Assembly: GCF_017643475.1 (NCBI RefSeq)
Contig: NZ_JAEPNI010000001.1
Span: 930,001 to 994,000, forward strand
Source: Maricaulis sp.
GTDB lineage: Bacteria; Pseudomonadota; Alphaproteobacteria; Caulobacterales; Maricaulaceae
Direction of reading: 5' to 3'
DNA length: 64,000 nucleotides
A program made the translations under genes and the position numbers. The notes beneath the pieces were generated by a model. The model had not been told where the DNA came from. It did no database searches and worked only from the letters and a program-made list of their open reading frames with translations. Position 1 is the stretch's first letter; each line of letters starts with the position of its first letter. This document shows, one piece after another, positions 9,901 to 17,719 of the stretch.

Positions 9901-10224
9901 CAGCACACCGCGGTTTTCCAGTTCCAGGGCACAGTTCAGCGCCGTCTGGCCGCCCATCGTCGGCAGGATTGCGTCCGGGCGTTCCTTTTCGATCACCTTG
10001 GCGACCATTTCCGGCGTGATCGGCTCGATATAGGTCGCGTCCGCCAGTTCCGGATCGGTCATGATGGTGGCTGGATTGGAGTTCACCAGGATGACGCGAT
10101 AGCCCTCGGCCTTGAGTGCCTTGACGGCCTGGACGCCTGAATAGTCGAACTCACAGGCCTGACCGATAACGATTGGTCCGGCGCCGATGATCAGTATGGA
10201 GTTCAGGTCTGTACGTCTGGGCAT
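6967..10224 (-). CDS. carB: Carbamoyl-phosphate synthase large subunit
   Basis: A 1085-residue protein, the normal CarB length, that makes carbamoyl phosphate from bicarbonate, two ATP and the ammonia delivered by CarA, for pyrimidine and arginine synthesis. The two homologous halves are visible: the first starts with [21 protein letters not shown] and the second with [21 protein letters not shown], each with an ATP-grasp part ([16 protein letters not shown] and [14 protein letters not shown]). The MGS-like allosteric domain forms the last 150 residues ([30 protein letters not shown]). Its partner carA lies 4.4 kb upstream, separated by four unrelated genes. It is followed by greA. Confidence 0.98.
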   Translation of the reverse strand: MPRRTDLNSILIIGAGPIVIGQACEFDYSGVQAVKALKAEGYRVILVNSNPATIMTDPELADATYIEPITPEMVAKVIEKERPDAILPTMGGQTALNCALELENRGVLDLFGVEMIGAKADVIDKAENRERFREAMDKIGLESPRSRVVHTMAEAEAVMSEIGLPAIIRPSFTLGGTGGGIAYNVEEYRTICQSGLDASPVTEILVEESIVGWKEFEMEVVRDRADNCIIICSIENVDPMGVHTGDSITVAPALTLTDKEYQIMRSASIAVLREIGVETGGSNVQFAVNPKDGRLVVIEMNPRVSRSSALASKATGFPIAKVAAKLAVGYTLDEIANDITDGATPASFEPTIDYVVTKIPRFAFEKYPGADAHLTTSMKSVGEAMAMGRSFQESMQKALRSMETGLDGFDEIEIAGTEDADSEDARKEAVRAALAIPTPDRLRVIAQAFREGLSVDEVERASLYEPWFLRQIEAIVHAEEDVSTMGLPTTNEKFLALKSMGFSDARLAKLSGKPEAEVRADRRALGVRPVYKRVDTCAAEFHAATPYMYSCYETPSFGGKADCESEPTGRKKAIILGGGPNRIGQGIEFDYCCCHAAFAFAEMGIESIMVNCNPETVSTDYDTADRLYFEPLTIEDTLELIATEQEKGELLGVVVQYGGQTPLKLAGELEAAGVPILGTLPDAIDLAEDRDRFKQLLDDLNLTQPPNAIVRSEDEARAAAEKLGFPLVLRPSYVLGGRAMEIVRETDSFERYLREAVNVSGNSPLLLDRYLTDADEVDVDAICDGEDVWVAGVMQHIEEAGVHSGDSACSLPPYSLSAEMIAELKRQAAAMAKAIGVRGLMNVQFAIKGETIYVLEVNPRASRTVPFVAKAIGEPVAKIAAKVMAGAKLSEFNLEDPAPKHVSVKEAVMPFARFPGVDPVLGPEMRSTGEVMGIDTLFEASFAKAELGAGIQLPTSGSVFISLRDGDKASMIDPCRVLVMKGFKILATGGTATTLEENGVPVTRVNKVFEGRPHIVDLMKNGEVQLIFNTTEGRQSHLDSYSIRRTALDQKIPCYTTASAARAAIASIRRIDEGALEPQALQTYS

Positions 10225-10395
10225 GGCTGTCCTGCTCGCGTGCGTGCGCGCGTCCGGGCCCGACCGGATATCCCGGATGGGTCAGTTCGCGCTTGGTTTT
10301 GGTGCTGAGAGGGGGTCCTAGCCCGGATTCGATGAGAAGGCGAGAGCCTATCTGCTCACTCGGGTGTTATTGCTTATAACTGTGTCCGTATGCGC

Positions 10396-11037
10396 TCAGA
10401 GTTTTCCTTCTAAAGTGCTGATCTCCCTGCGCATGTTGGCGCGAGCCCGGGCGCCTAGCCGCGTTTCGAATTCATCGGTGACAAAAGTGCGCTGGCGGGC
10501 CTGCGCCGTGTCGAGGAATTTGGCTCGACCTTCCCGGTAAAAATCATCGGGCGCCCAGCTGTATTCCTTGCGGATCTGCTCGGCATAGGTGTCGTAGACC
10601 TCGTCCGGTGCGCCCAGGATGGAAAAGTCGATATCGAGAAAGAGCGCGTCATCGCGGTCTCGTCCGCCCGACTGGTGGTCGGCGGTGGCAAGGATCAGCC
10701 TGCGAACATCGTCGACAAGCGCAGTCGGCGCGCCCAGGCGCGGCAGTTCGCGGGCGGCGCGTTCGGCGCTCAGGGCTTCATTCTCGGCGCCTTTGGGATC
10801 ATAGATGATGTCGTGATACCAGGCCGCCATCCAGCAGCGTTCCGGTGTTTGGAGCTCTGTGTGCCAGCGATCAAGCTCGTCGAAGATATGGGCCAGGTGG
10901 GAAAGGCCGTGATAGCGGCGGTGCGGTTCGCTGTAGGCGGTGATGATGCCATCGATCTGGCTGTCACCAGCCCGCCAGCCGAGCTGGGTCATCTGAAGCG
11001 CCCAGCGCTCTCGCAAGGCTGTTTCCGGCTCAGCCAT
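10396..11037 (-). CDS. HD-superfamily metal-dependent hydrolase, predicted
   Basis: A 213-residue protein resembling the bacterial HD-domain family often mislabelled as an NMDA-receptor subunit. An HD motif is seen in WMAAWYHDIIYD near residue 75, with further conserved residues in HGLSHLAHIF, in ATADHQ and in FLDIDFSILG. Members probably hydrolyse phosphate esters, but the substrate is unknown. The chosen ATG overlaps the end of the upstream transporter-type gene by 8 bases; an upstream in-frame ATG at 11076 would add 13 residues inside that gene. Confidence 0.75.
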   Translation of the reverse strand: MAEPETALRERWALQMTQLGWRAGDSQIDGIITAYSEPHRRYHGLSHLAHIFDELDRWHTELQTPERCWMAAWYHDIIYDPKGAENEALSAERAARELPRLGAPTALVDDVRRLILATADHQSGGRDRDDALFLDIDFSILGAPDEVYDTYAEQIRKEYSWAPDDFYREGRAKFLDTAQARQRTFVTDEFETRLGARARANMRREISTLEGKL

Positions 11038-12553
11038 CTGCCAGTCCCAGATAGCGCCAGACCTGTGGCTGTACATCTGCCCGTGTGCCGGTCACCCGCT
11101 CGCCTACCAGCCAGTGGGCGCGGTCATGCACCAGGGGGATGATGGCGTGTTCCAGCTGGATATGGGCGTTGGCCTCGCGATAGATCTCTTCACGCTCGAT
11201 GGGGTCGCTTTCACGGCGGGCGCGGTTCATCAGCTCGGCGAAGGTCTCGTCATGCCAGTTGAAATTGGCGGCAAATCCATCCGGTGCGAACGGGTCGAGC
11301 ATGAAAAACGGGTCGGACTTCAAGCCGCGATTGAAGCTGGCGATGGCAATGTCGAAATCGCCTGCATCGACAGCCTGGTAAAGATCGGTCGGATAGGTCG
11401 CGAAAATCTCTGAATCCACGCCGATCTGGCGCCAGTCATCGGCAAGGGAGACAGCGATGCGCTCGCCCAGCCCGGTGGTCGTGCGGATCTGCAGGGGGCG
11501 GTTGATCACCGGCGCAGCACCTTCTGGGCGCAGGCGTACCGGATCGTTCTGGTCCTGGAACATCTGGGGCAGGACGCTGCGTGTCGGTGTCGCCGTGCCG
11601 GAAAACAGCTCTCGCACCAGGAAAGCCCGGTCGATCGCATAGTCCAGCTCGGCCCGGACCATCATGTCGTTGAGCGGCTCACGGGCATGATTGACCTTGA
11701 GATAGCGCAGGATCGGCGCGTCAAAGCTCTCGAAGCCATCGCCCAGCTGTTCATGCAGGAAGTCCAGCTGGTTGGCCGGCGGGTTGTCGGCGAGGTCAAG
11801 CTCGCCGGCCCGGAACATGCGGGCACGAGTCGCATCATCGCGAACCGCTTCGACGCGGATCGTCTGGATGCTCACATTAGTCGCATCATAAAAATGCGGA
11901 TTGCGGCGCAGCCCGATCTGAACCTGCGAGATGGAGGCGAGGGTGAAGGCCCCGGCAGAGACCCAGTTCGCCGGCGTGATCCAGTCATCGCCGACACGCT
12001 CGATGATATGGCGCGGGAAGGGATAGAATTCCCGCATCAACAGCGGAAACAGGCCCAGCGGGCTTTCCAGGTTGAAACGTACGGCCTGGTCGCTGACGAC
12101 CTCGACGCCCAGGCTTTCCACCGGCGCATCACCGGCCAGGATGGCACGGGCATTCACGACATTCTGGAAATCGCCAAGTGCGGCAAAACTGTGTGCCGGA
12201 TCAACCAGGCGACGCGCTGACCAGGCGACGTCATGGGCGGTCAGTGGGCGACCATCCGACCAGGCGAGACCCTCGCGCAGGATAAAGGTCCAGGCCAGCC
12301 CATCGGGAGTGACTTCCCAGCGTTCCGCCAGGCCCGGCGCCAGCTGACCGTCCGGACCATATTCGGTCAGCCCGGCATGCACCTGCTTGTAGACCAGCGC
12401 CGCCGAGGCGAATTGTCCACGCGCCGGGTCCAGGCTGTCGGGAAGGTTGGATATGCCGACACGCATCGTGTCCGCGTCCGCATCTGTTGACCGGCCGCAT
12501 CCAGCCAGCGCCGCAGCAGACGTCGTCATCAGAAAAGCTCGCCGATCAATCAT
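11030..12553 (-). CDS. Peptide/nickel-type ABC transporter substrate-binding lipoprotein
   Basis: A 507-residue solute-binding protein of the SBP family 5 (DppA/OppA-like). The N-terminus MIDRRAFLMTTSAAALAGC combines a twin-Arg-like start with a lipobox (LAGC), so it is exported and lipid-anchored. Family features include NLPDSLDPARGQFASA, LAERWEVTPDGLAWTFILREGLAWSDGRPLTAHDV and a late DPFFMLDPFAPDGFAANFNW. No permease or ATPase gene is adjacent, so it is an orphan binding protein here or works with a transporter elsewhere. It overlaps the downstream HD gene. Confidence 0.9.
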   Translation of the reverse strand: MIDRRAFLMTTSAAALAGCGRSTDADADTMRVGISNLPDSLDPARGQFASAALVYKQVHAGLTEYGPDGQLAPGLAERWEVTPDGLAWTFILREGLAWSDGRPLTAHDVAWSARRLVDPAHSFAALGDFQNVVNARAILAGDAPVESLGVEVVSDQAVRFNLESPLGLFPLLMREFYPFPRHIIERVGDDWITPANWVSAGAFTLASISQVQIGLRRNPHFYDATNVSIQTIRVEAVRDDATRARMFRAGELDLADNPPANQLDFLHEQLGDGFESFDAPILRYLKVNHAREPLNDMMVRAELDYAIDRAFLVRELFSGTATPTRSVLPQMFQDQNDPVRLRPEGAAPVINRPLQIRTTTGLGERIAVSLADDWRQIGVDSEIFATYPTDLYQAVDAGDFDIAIASFNRGLKSDPFFMLDPFAPDGFAANFNWHDETFAELMNRARRESDPIEREEIYREANAHIQLEHAIIPLVHDRAHWLVGERVTGTRADVQPQVWRYLGLADG

Positions 12554-12618
12554 GCACGCATGATGGCGCGATTTGTTGATCTGCCAAGGCGTGTCGCCGG
12601 ATTTCTCGATCCGTGCCG

Positions 12619-13365
12619 TCAGCGCGGCAGGAAGATGAAATTATTGATATAGGCCGGCGTGTCCTCCACGCCGTTGTGATCGCGGGCGGGATCGAATTCC
12701 TCGATGCGGCAGAGCGCACCTGATTTGAGGACAAAGGCGTCATAGCCCATGGCTTCCACACTGGCGACAGCGTCCCGGATCGGGATCTGGGTGTGGCGTT
12801 CTTCCAGCTCGATGATCATGCGTGGGCGATCGCGCCGGATCAGCTCCTGCGCGCCATCAAGCACTGCCTTCTCATGGCCTTCGACATCGATCTTGATGAA
12901 ACCCACGGGTGGCAGGTCCATATCGTCCAGACGCGCGGTTTCCACCTCGACCTTGCCGACATTGCGACCGGTATTGCGCGCCGGGTTGAGCGAGGCGTGC
13001 TGGTTGGAGTAACGCGCACCCTGACCGGGGACTTCCAGCTCGGCTGTGCCGGACCGGTCCGAAGCGGCGATCATTCGGGCCTCGGCGCCATCAGGGATGG
13101 CGCCATTGAGGATCTCGAACATTTTCGGATTGGGCTCCAGGGCCAGCGTTCTCACCCCGTGGCGCACGAGAACATGCGTCCAGATGCCCCGATTGGCCCC
13201 GATGTCCAGGGCAAGCTTGTCGACAGGGGCGAGGAAGGGCGCGAGCCGCAATTCCGGCTCACCCTTTTTCAGTTCACGACGGACGATGCGCGCGAGTTCC
13301 CAGCCTTGCGGAAACAATGCGCGTTTAAAACGCTCTTCAAGCGTACTTGGAGGTACCCAGCTCAT
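12619..13365 (-). CDS. FkbM-family methyltransferase
   Basis: A 248-residue SAM-dependent methyltransferase of the FkbM type. The SAM-binding start is ALDIGANRGIWTHVLVRHG, followed by LALEPNPKMFEIL and the conserved PPVGFIKIDVEGHEKAVLDGA. FkbM-type enzymes methylate hydroxyl groups of sugars or small molecules; the target here cannot be read from the sequence. It stands as a single unit between the binding lipoprotein and the lipoprotein gene next to carA. Confidence 0.88.
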   Translation of the reverse strand: MSWVPPSTLEERFKRALFPQGWELARIVRRELKKGEPELRLAPFLAPVDKLALDIGANRGIWTHVLVRHGVRTLALEPNPKMFEILNGAIPDGAEARMIAASDRSGTAELEVPGQGARYSNQHASLNPARNTGRNVGKVEVETARLDDMDLPPVGFIKIDVEGHEKAVLDGAQELIRRDRPRMIIELEERHTQIPIRDAVASVEAMGYDAFVLKSGALCRIEEFDPARDHNGVEDTPAYINNFIFLPR

Positions 13366-13446
13366 GGCCGGACCCTAGGCGAATTTTGACGGGGGTGAAA
13401 CCACTTAAACGGTGGAAATCAGCAGGTATCTCATTCGGCGTCTGTG

Positions 13447-14580
13447 TCAGCAAAATCTGGGTTCGACATCGGAGTGACGTTCAACAATTCGGCATACATC
13501 TTCAGTCGCTTGCCAAGTGCGTTGGCCTGAAGTGCCAGTGCCGAACAGATCCAAATCGAACCACTCTACCACGCCGGCTCGAACACCGATCCACAAGTGA
13601 CGTTCGCGTTCATACCGACAACCGCCACCATATGGGCTGCAACGGTCACCACCTGATAGCTTCAGCCCGACAATTTCATAGTCTGCGCCAAGGTCGAAGC
13701 GATGAACAAGTTCATTTCGAACTGGGCTGGTTTCATAATAGGCGGGCCAGCTCGGGAGAGGCCCACCGACGGTGAGTGTTTCTTCAATGAAGCTGTAGGA
13801 GGTCCATGAGGATAGCGCTGCCTCCGACCAGTGGCGGTCATTCCGAAGTGAGGGCAGAAAGTTTGTCGGCAGGTTGGAATAGACAGATGTTCCTTCAGGC
13901 GCAGAGCGATGTGTCACAATATGCGATCGGGTTCGGCGTTCGGACGCTTGCTCATGTGAAGGATACACGAGCCTCGCCAGTCGAACCGGGCCTTCAATGC
14001 GCTCCCGTTCCAGGATTGCCATAAGGTGATCGAACGGGGCGGTGTTCTCAGGGGCGGCCGACGCCCACGTGGCTTGGGCGAGCGCATCGATGCTCTCGCT
14101 GATCTCCTCGTTCGCGATCCAGGCAAGTGTCCCGTCTATCAGCACGAAGGCGTAAGTTGGCCTGTAGATGCGAAGAAAGTCATGGTGACGTCTGAATGGC
14201 GTCTGCAATGGTACATAGTCGGGAAGGTAAGTGCCTCGTCCACGAAAAACCAAGGCGATTTCGACGGTTTGGCCTTGGTGGTAAAACGAGAAAACGGGTT
14301 GCAGCGACGTACCGTCGTGTCGCAGTTCCAGGAACTCGCCGAGCTCTTGTCCCGAGTATCCGTACAATTGGGATGGGCTGGCTACCACGATATCGCGGTA
14401 ACCCAGCCGTTCATCTTCTTCCGCATCGGCTATGGCCATGCGTTCTTGATGCTCTGTAAGGCGTTCCAGGCGCGCCAGCTCTTCCGCTGACGTGGAGCAC
14501 GCGCTCAATGTCAGACCCGCACAGCCCAGTACCGCTAACCGGATGGCCCGCAGTAGTTGGGTGTGCCGGGCGGCGATCAT
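13447..14580 (-). CDS. Hypothetical lipoprotein
   Basis: A 377-residue protein with a lipoprotein signal (AIRLAVLGCAGLTLSAC) and no family that I recognise. After the lipobox comes a charged helical stretch (EELARLERLTEHQERMAIADAEEDERL), then a mixed soluble domain ending with several Cys residues (DRCSPYGGGCRYERERH, EDVCRIVERH, EPRFC) that could form disulfides in the periplasm. It starts only four bases after the carA stop codon and so is probably co-transcribed with it. The GC content looks lower than that of its neighbours, which may indicate acquisition. Confidence 0.72.
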   Translation of the reverse strand: MIAARHTQLLRAIRLAVLGCAGLTLSACSTSAEELARLERLTEHQERMAIADAEEDERLGYRDIVVASPSQLYGYSGQELGEFLELRHDGTSLQPVFSFYHQGQTVEIALVFRGRGTYLPDYVPLQTPFRRHHDFLRIYRPTYAFVLIDGTLAWIANEEISESIDALAQATWASAAPENTAPFDHLMAILERERIEGPVRLARLVYPSHEQASERRTRSHIVTHRSAPEGTSVYSNLPTNFLPSLRNDRHWSEAALSSWTSYSFIEETLTVGGPLPSWPAYYETSPVRNELVHRFDLGADYEIVGLKLSGGDRCSPYGGGCRYERERHLWIGVRAGVVEWFDLDLFGTGTSGQRTWQATEDVCRIVERHSDVEPRFC

Positions 14581-14584
14581 GACT

Positions 14585-15754
14585 TTACGCAGGCGCCTGT
14601 GAGTTCAGGCTTCCAACGAAGCGTTCGAAGACACCGAAACTGTCCTGCGGGCCCGGGCTGGCTTCCGGGTGATGCTGGACGGCCTGGACCGGCTTGTCAG
14701 CGAGGCGGAAACCGCAATTCGTACCGTCAAACAGGGAGACATGGGTCTCGGTGGCACCGGCGGGCAGGGTGGAGCCGTCGACCGCGAAACCATGATTCAT
14801 GGAGACGATCTCGACCTGGCCGGTATCGTGGTTCTTGACCGGGTGGTTCGCCCCGTGATGGCCCTGCGGCATCTTGATGGTCTTGGCGCCGACGGCCAGG
14901 GCCAGCATCTGGTGACCCAGGCAAATGCCCAGCATCGGGATATTGGCGTCGATCAGCTTCTTCAGGGTCGGCAGGGCGTATTCGCCGGTCGCGGACGGAT
15001 CGCCCGGACCATTGGAGACAACGATGCCGTCCGGAGACATGTTCAGAACATCCTCGGCGGAAGCATTGCCCGGCAGAACCGCGACACGGGCACCGGCGCC
15101 GACCAGCAGGCGCAGGATGTTGGCCTTCACGCCATAGTCCAGGACGACCACGCGCGGGCCGTCTTCGGGACCTTCGCAGAAACCGCTGTCCCAGGACCAG
15201 TCGCCTTCGGTCCATTCCTCGGCACCGGAGCGGGCGACATCGGCGGCCAGTTCGCGGCCTTCCATCGTGTCAGCGCCGGCTGCAGCGGCCTTGAGGGCGT
15301 CGATATCGATATTGCCGGACGTGTCGTGGGCGATGGCGCACATCGGCATGCCGCTTTCGCGGATGCGGCGGGTCAGGGCGCGGGTGTCGACACCGGACAG
15401 GGAGATGATGCCGCGGGCGCGCATCCATTCGTCAAAGCCTTGCTCGGCGCGGTAATTGGCCGGTGGGGTGATCGCCATGCGGCTGACCATGCCTACGGCG
15501 GCCTTGCGGGCTGCGTCGCTGGTGGCTTCCTCGTCTTCCGGATTGGCGCCGACATTGCCGACATGCGGGAAGGTAAAGCACACGACCTGGCCGGCATAGG
15601 ACGGGTCCGCGAGAATTTCCTGGTGGCCGGTCATCGCCGTGTTGAAACAGAGCTCGCCCACCGCGATCCCGGATGCGCCCGTACCCACGCCATAGAAGAC
15701 AGAGCCATCGGCCAGTGCCAGTGCCCCGGTGGGGCGATCAGCGGAAGTGGTCAT
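14585..15754 (-). CDS. carA: Carbamoyl-phosphate synthase small subunit (glutamine amidotransferase)
   Basis: A 389-residue protein that hydrolyses glutamine and passes ammonia to CarB. The N-terminal CarA domain starts at TGALALADGSVFYGVG. The class I amidotransferase part has PGNASAEDVLNMSPDGIVVSNGPGDP, then the nucleophile in LGICLGHQMLALAVGAKT, and the His-Glu pair in VQAVQHHPEASPGP. The start at 15754 is chosen because an AGGAGA site precedes it and because CarA homology begins there; the longer open frame to 15955 has no support. It is divergent from yqeY. Confidence 0.97.
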   Translation of the reverse strand: MTTSADRPTGALALADGSVFYGVGTGASGIAVGELCFNTAMTGHQEILADPSYAGQVVCFTFPHVGNVGANPEDEEATSDAARKAAVGMVSRMAITPPANYRAEQGFDEWMRARGIISLSGVDTRALTRRIRESGMPMCAIAHDTSGNIDIDALKAAAAGADTMEGRELAADVARSGAEEWTEGDWSWDSGFCEGPEDGPRVVVLDYGVKANILRLLVGAGARVAVLPGNASAEDVLNMSPDGIVVSNGPGDPSATGEYALPTLKKLIDANIPMLGICLGHQMLALAVGAKTIKMPQGHHGANHPVKNHDTGQVEIVSMNHGFAVDGSTLPAGATETHVSLFDGTNCGFRLADKPVQAVQHHPEASPGPQDSFGVFERFVGSLNSQAPA

Positions 15755-16091
15755 GGCGTTCTCCTGTAAAGAGCCGTGTGGGCTGCAGGTGTTATGACCG
15801 GGAATCGGTGCAAGGTCGACCGGCAGGTAAACGGGCGCGTAACTAGTCAGAGACATGGGGGCGGTCAATCCCGCTGGACAGATTAATTTCCGCCTTGATA
15901 TTTTCACGAGAAGGTCATAATGACCCGCACCTTGGTCAGGGGAGGCGCCGGACATACCGCGCGATCAAAATATTCAAGGCCCGACCACACAGGATAGAAG
16001 CAACCGCCGCCGGCCTATTGCATCAACGATAATCCAAACCACATCAATCATTGCAAAAGCGGCAATTGCTGAAGGACAAGCGAGTAGAAGC
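15755..16091. other. Divergent carA/yqeY intergenic region
   Basis: This 337-base stretch separates two divergent genes and must contain both promoters. No coding frame is convincing. The one regular element I see is the palindrome at 15913-15925; AT-richer sequence near 15885-15920 and 16020-16060 is a likely place for the promoters. Confidence 0.5.
15913..15925. promoter_or_regulatory. Palindrome upstream of carA, possible operator
   Basis: GGTCATAATGACC is a perfect inverted repeat with one central base, about 160 bases upstream of the carA start. Its position fits an operator of carA or yqeY, but no cognate regulator is known to me. Confidence 0.35.
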
Positions 16092-16559
16092 ATGGCTCTT
16101 AGAGACCGTATTTCGACTGATCTGAAAAATTCCCTCAAGGCAGGTGACAAGCGCCGGACATCGACGCTGCGCCTCGTCTCCGCCGCGATCAAGGATCGCG
16201 ATATCGCCGCGCGCGCTGAAGACCGCTGCGACGGCTGCGAAGAGCAGGAAATCATGACCATCCTCACCAAGCTGGTAAAACAGCGTGAGGACAGTGCCGA
16301 CACCTATGAAAAAGCCGGGCGTCTCGATCTGGCCGAGGCCGAGCGCGAGGAAGCGGACATCGTCCGCGAATTCCTGCCCAAGCCGATGGATGAAGGCGAA
16401 ATCGCCGATGCGGCCGCCGAAGTGGTGACCGAACTAGCGGCCACGGGCCTGAAGGACATGGGCCGCGTGATGGGCGAACTGAAAAACCGCTATGCCGGCC
16501 GCATGGACTTCGGCAAGGCTGGTGGTCGCGTGAAGGACCTGCTAACCGGCGCTGCGTAA
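16092..16559 (+). CDS. GatB/YqeY domain-containing protein
   Basis: A 155-residue protein of the YqeY family, homologous to the tail domain of the GatB amidotransferase. Typical segments are LRDRISTDLKNSLKAGDKRRTSTLRLV at the start and MGRVMGELKNRYAGRMDFGKAGGRVKDLL at the end. The exact function is unproven; a link with tRNA-dependent amidation or tRNA is suggested from the domain. In alphaproteobacteria it commonly precedes dnaG-rpoD, and here a repeat block and a parDE module have come between them. Confidence 0.92.
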   Translation: MALRDRISTDLKNSLKAGDKRRTSTLRLVSAAIKDRDIAARAEDRCDGCEEQEIMTILTKLVKQREDSADTYEKAGRLDLAEAEREEADIVREFLPKPMDEGEIADAAAEVVTELAATGLKDMGRVMGELKNRYAGRMDFGKAGGRVKDLLTGAA

Positions 16560-16715
16560 GCGGCGTTCTGGTTGGGCCGTTTCTCGGCCAGGCTCGATCT
16601 AGGTGTCATCCCGGACGCAGGCCCGGCGCTGAGCCCCGTTTTCGCGAAAACGGCTGGCGGGGAGAGGATGTCCTCACCCGGCCATATTTGCCCTTAAACC
16701 TCATGCCGAGACGGG

Positions 16716-16794
16716 GCCTTAGAGGGTTTTTCAGGTCAAGGGCGCGCAGCGCCGCTTCGCGGTTCCACCCTTGACCTGAAAAACCCTCTAAGGC
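16716..16794. repeat. 27-base perfect inverted repeat (long hairpin)
   Basis: The arms 16716-16742 and 16768-16794 are exact reverse complements over 27 bases with a 25-base loop. The left arm begins GCCTTAGAGGG and ends TCAAGGG. There is no T tract, so this is not a simple terminator. It may be a mobile palindromic element or an RNA hairpin. Confidence 0.9.
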
Positions 16795-16868
16795 GAACTG
16801 CCTGCATGAGATTTATGCTGCTTATCCTCCCCCTTGGGGAGGTGTCCTTCGTTGCCTTGGCGGAGAAG

Positions 16869-16920
16869 GACGGAGTGGCCGGAGCGCGCAGCGCGGAGGT
16901 TCTTGCTCACTGGCGTTCGC
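16869..16920 (+). repeat. Dispersed intergenic repeat, copy A
   Basis: This segment matches the reverse complement of 26307-26359 along about 52 bases, with 17 consecutive identical bases at its end (TGCTCACTGGCGTTCGC) and a few mismatches before that. Copy A is next to the parDE module; copy B lies in the repeat block after tRNA-Leu. Confidence 0.8.
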
Positions 16921-17004
16921 CTCATTCACCGCCCCCAAAGCAACACCGAATTTGAATGCTTCCTGCCATTGGCATATATTGCCAATAGAGCTCCGGAGGT
17001 GAAA

Positions 17005-17262
17005 ATGGCCACCCGAAACGTTGTGCTGACCGACGCCCAGTCCGCCCTGGTGGACCAGCTTGTCGAGAGCGGTCGTTTCCAGAATGCGTCCGAAGCCCTC
17101 CGGGCCGGGCTGCGTCTGCTGCAGGAAGACGAGGCGGAGCGCAGTGCGCTGCGTGATCGTCTGGTGCTGGGCGTTGAAGAGGCCCGTCAGGAAAACTTCG
17201 CTGAGGGCAGTGGCGAGGCGGCCATGAAACGCGCTTTTGCCGAAGCCCGTTCGAAACCGTGA
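17005..17262 (+). CDS. ParD-type antitoxin
   Basis: An 85-residue protein of the ParD/CopG-like ribbon-helix-helix family: MATRNVVLTDAQSALVDQLV and the conserved GRFQNASEALRAGLRLLQEDE. ParD dimers bind their own promoter and neutralise ParE. The start follows GGAGGT with good spacing. It overlaps the parE frame by four bases (GTGA). Since that toxin is interrupted, this antitoxin may be orphaned, or may act on another toxin. Confidence 0.9.
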   Translation: MATRNVVLTDAQSALVDQLVESGRFQNASEALRAGLRLLQEDEAERSALRDRLVLGVEEARQENFAEGSGEAAMKRAFAEARSKP

Positions 17263-17579
17263 CACAACGACGCTGGCGACTGACCAAACTGGCCGTTCAT
17301 TCGCTTGCCGGCATTTCCCGCTGGACCCTCGAAACATTCGGGCCACGCCAGACCGCGGCCTATGAAGCCGACCTTCTGGATGCCTGCCGGTCGATCGCCT
17401 CAGGCGAAGCGGTCTAAGTGTCTTGCCGGACGCTTGTTGAGGATCTTCGTTTTGTGCGGAGTGGGCAGCATTTCATCGTCTTCATCGACTACGAGACGGA
17501 TGTGGTGATCGTCGATTTCCTGCATGCGCGCAGCAATCTGGATCGGCATCTGGCGGGTCTGGCTGTGCGGGGTGAGTGA
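17259..17579 (+). pseudogene. ParE-type toxin interrupted by in-frame TAA
   Basis: Starting at the GTG that overlaps parD, the frame reads 52 ParE-like residues (WRLTKLAVHSLAGISRW, YEADLLDACRSIASGEAV), meets TAA at 17415-17417, then continues in the same frame for another 53 residues with the typical ParE second half (SCRTLVEDLRFVRSGQHFIVF, VVIVDFLHARSNLDRHL) to TGA at 17577-17579. Total length, 106 codons, suits ParE. A single change from a sense codon such as CAA would explain the stop. The toxin is thus presumably inactive, unless the stop is read through or is a sequence error. Confidence 0.88.
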
Positions 17580-17719
17580 TGGCAAGTGCAAGCAATCCGC
17601 TTATGCCTAGCGTGGTCCCAACGCCACCCGCACCCGAACGTGATCTTCCGGCGTGACCCGAAAAAGAATCCGGCGCACACTGTCGGGCTGGAAAGTGACC
17701 GGGACGAAGCGCTGGCTCC

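Larger units (their letters stand above)
16560..17004. other. Repeat-rich non-coding region between yqeY and parD
   Basis: This 445-base stretch has no credible gene. It holds an 18-base perfect palindrome at 16636-16653 (CCGTTTTCGCGAAAACGG), the long inverted repeat at 16716-16794, and a copy of a dispersed repeat at about 16822-16930. The final 30 bases carry the parD ribosome site (GGAGGT). Confidence 0.7.

Noticed and set aside
15755..15955. N-terminal extension of carA
   Set aside because: The extra 67 codons have no similarity to CarA, while an AGGAGA site and family homology fix the start at 15754.
17305..17508. A 67-codon plus-strand frame in the toxin region
   Set aside because: It is an out-of-frame shadow of the interrupted parE; the parE frame has family motifs on both sides of the stop.
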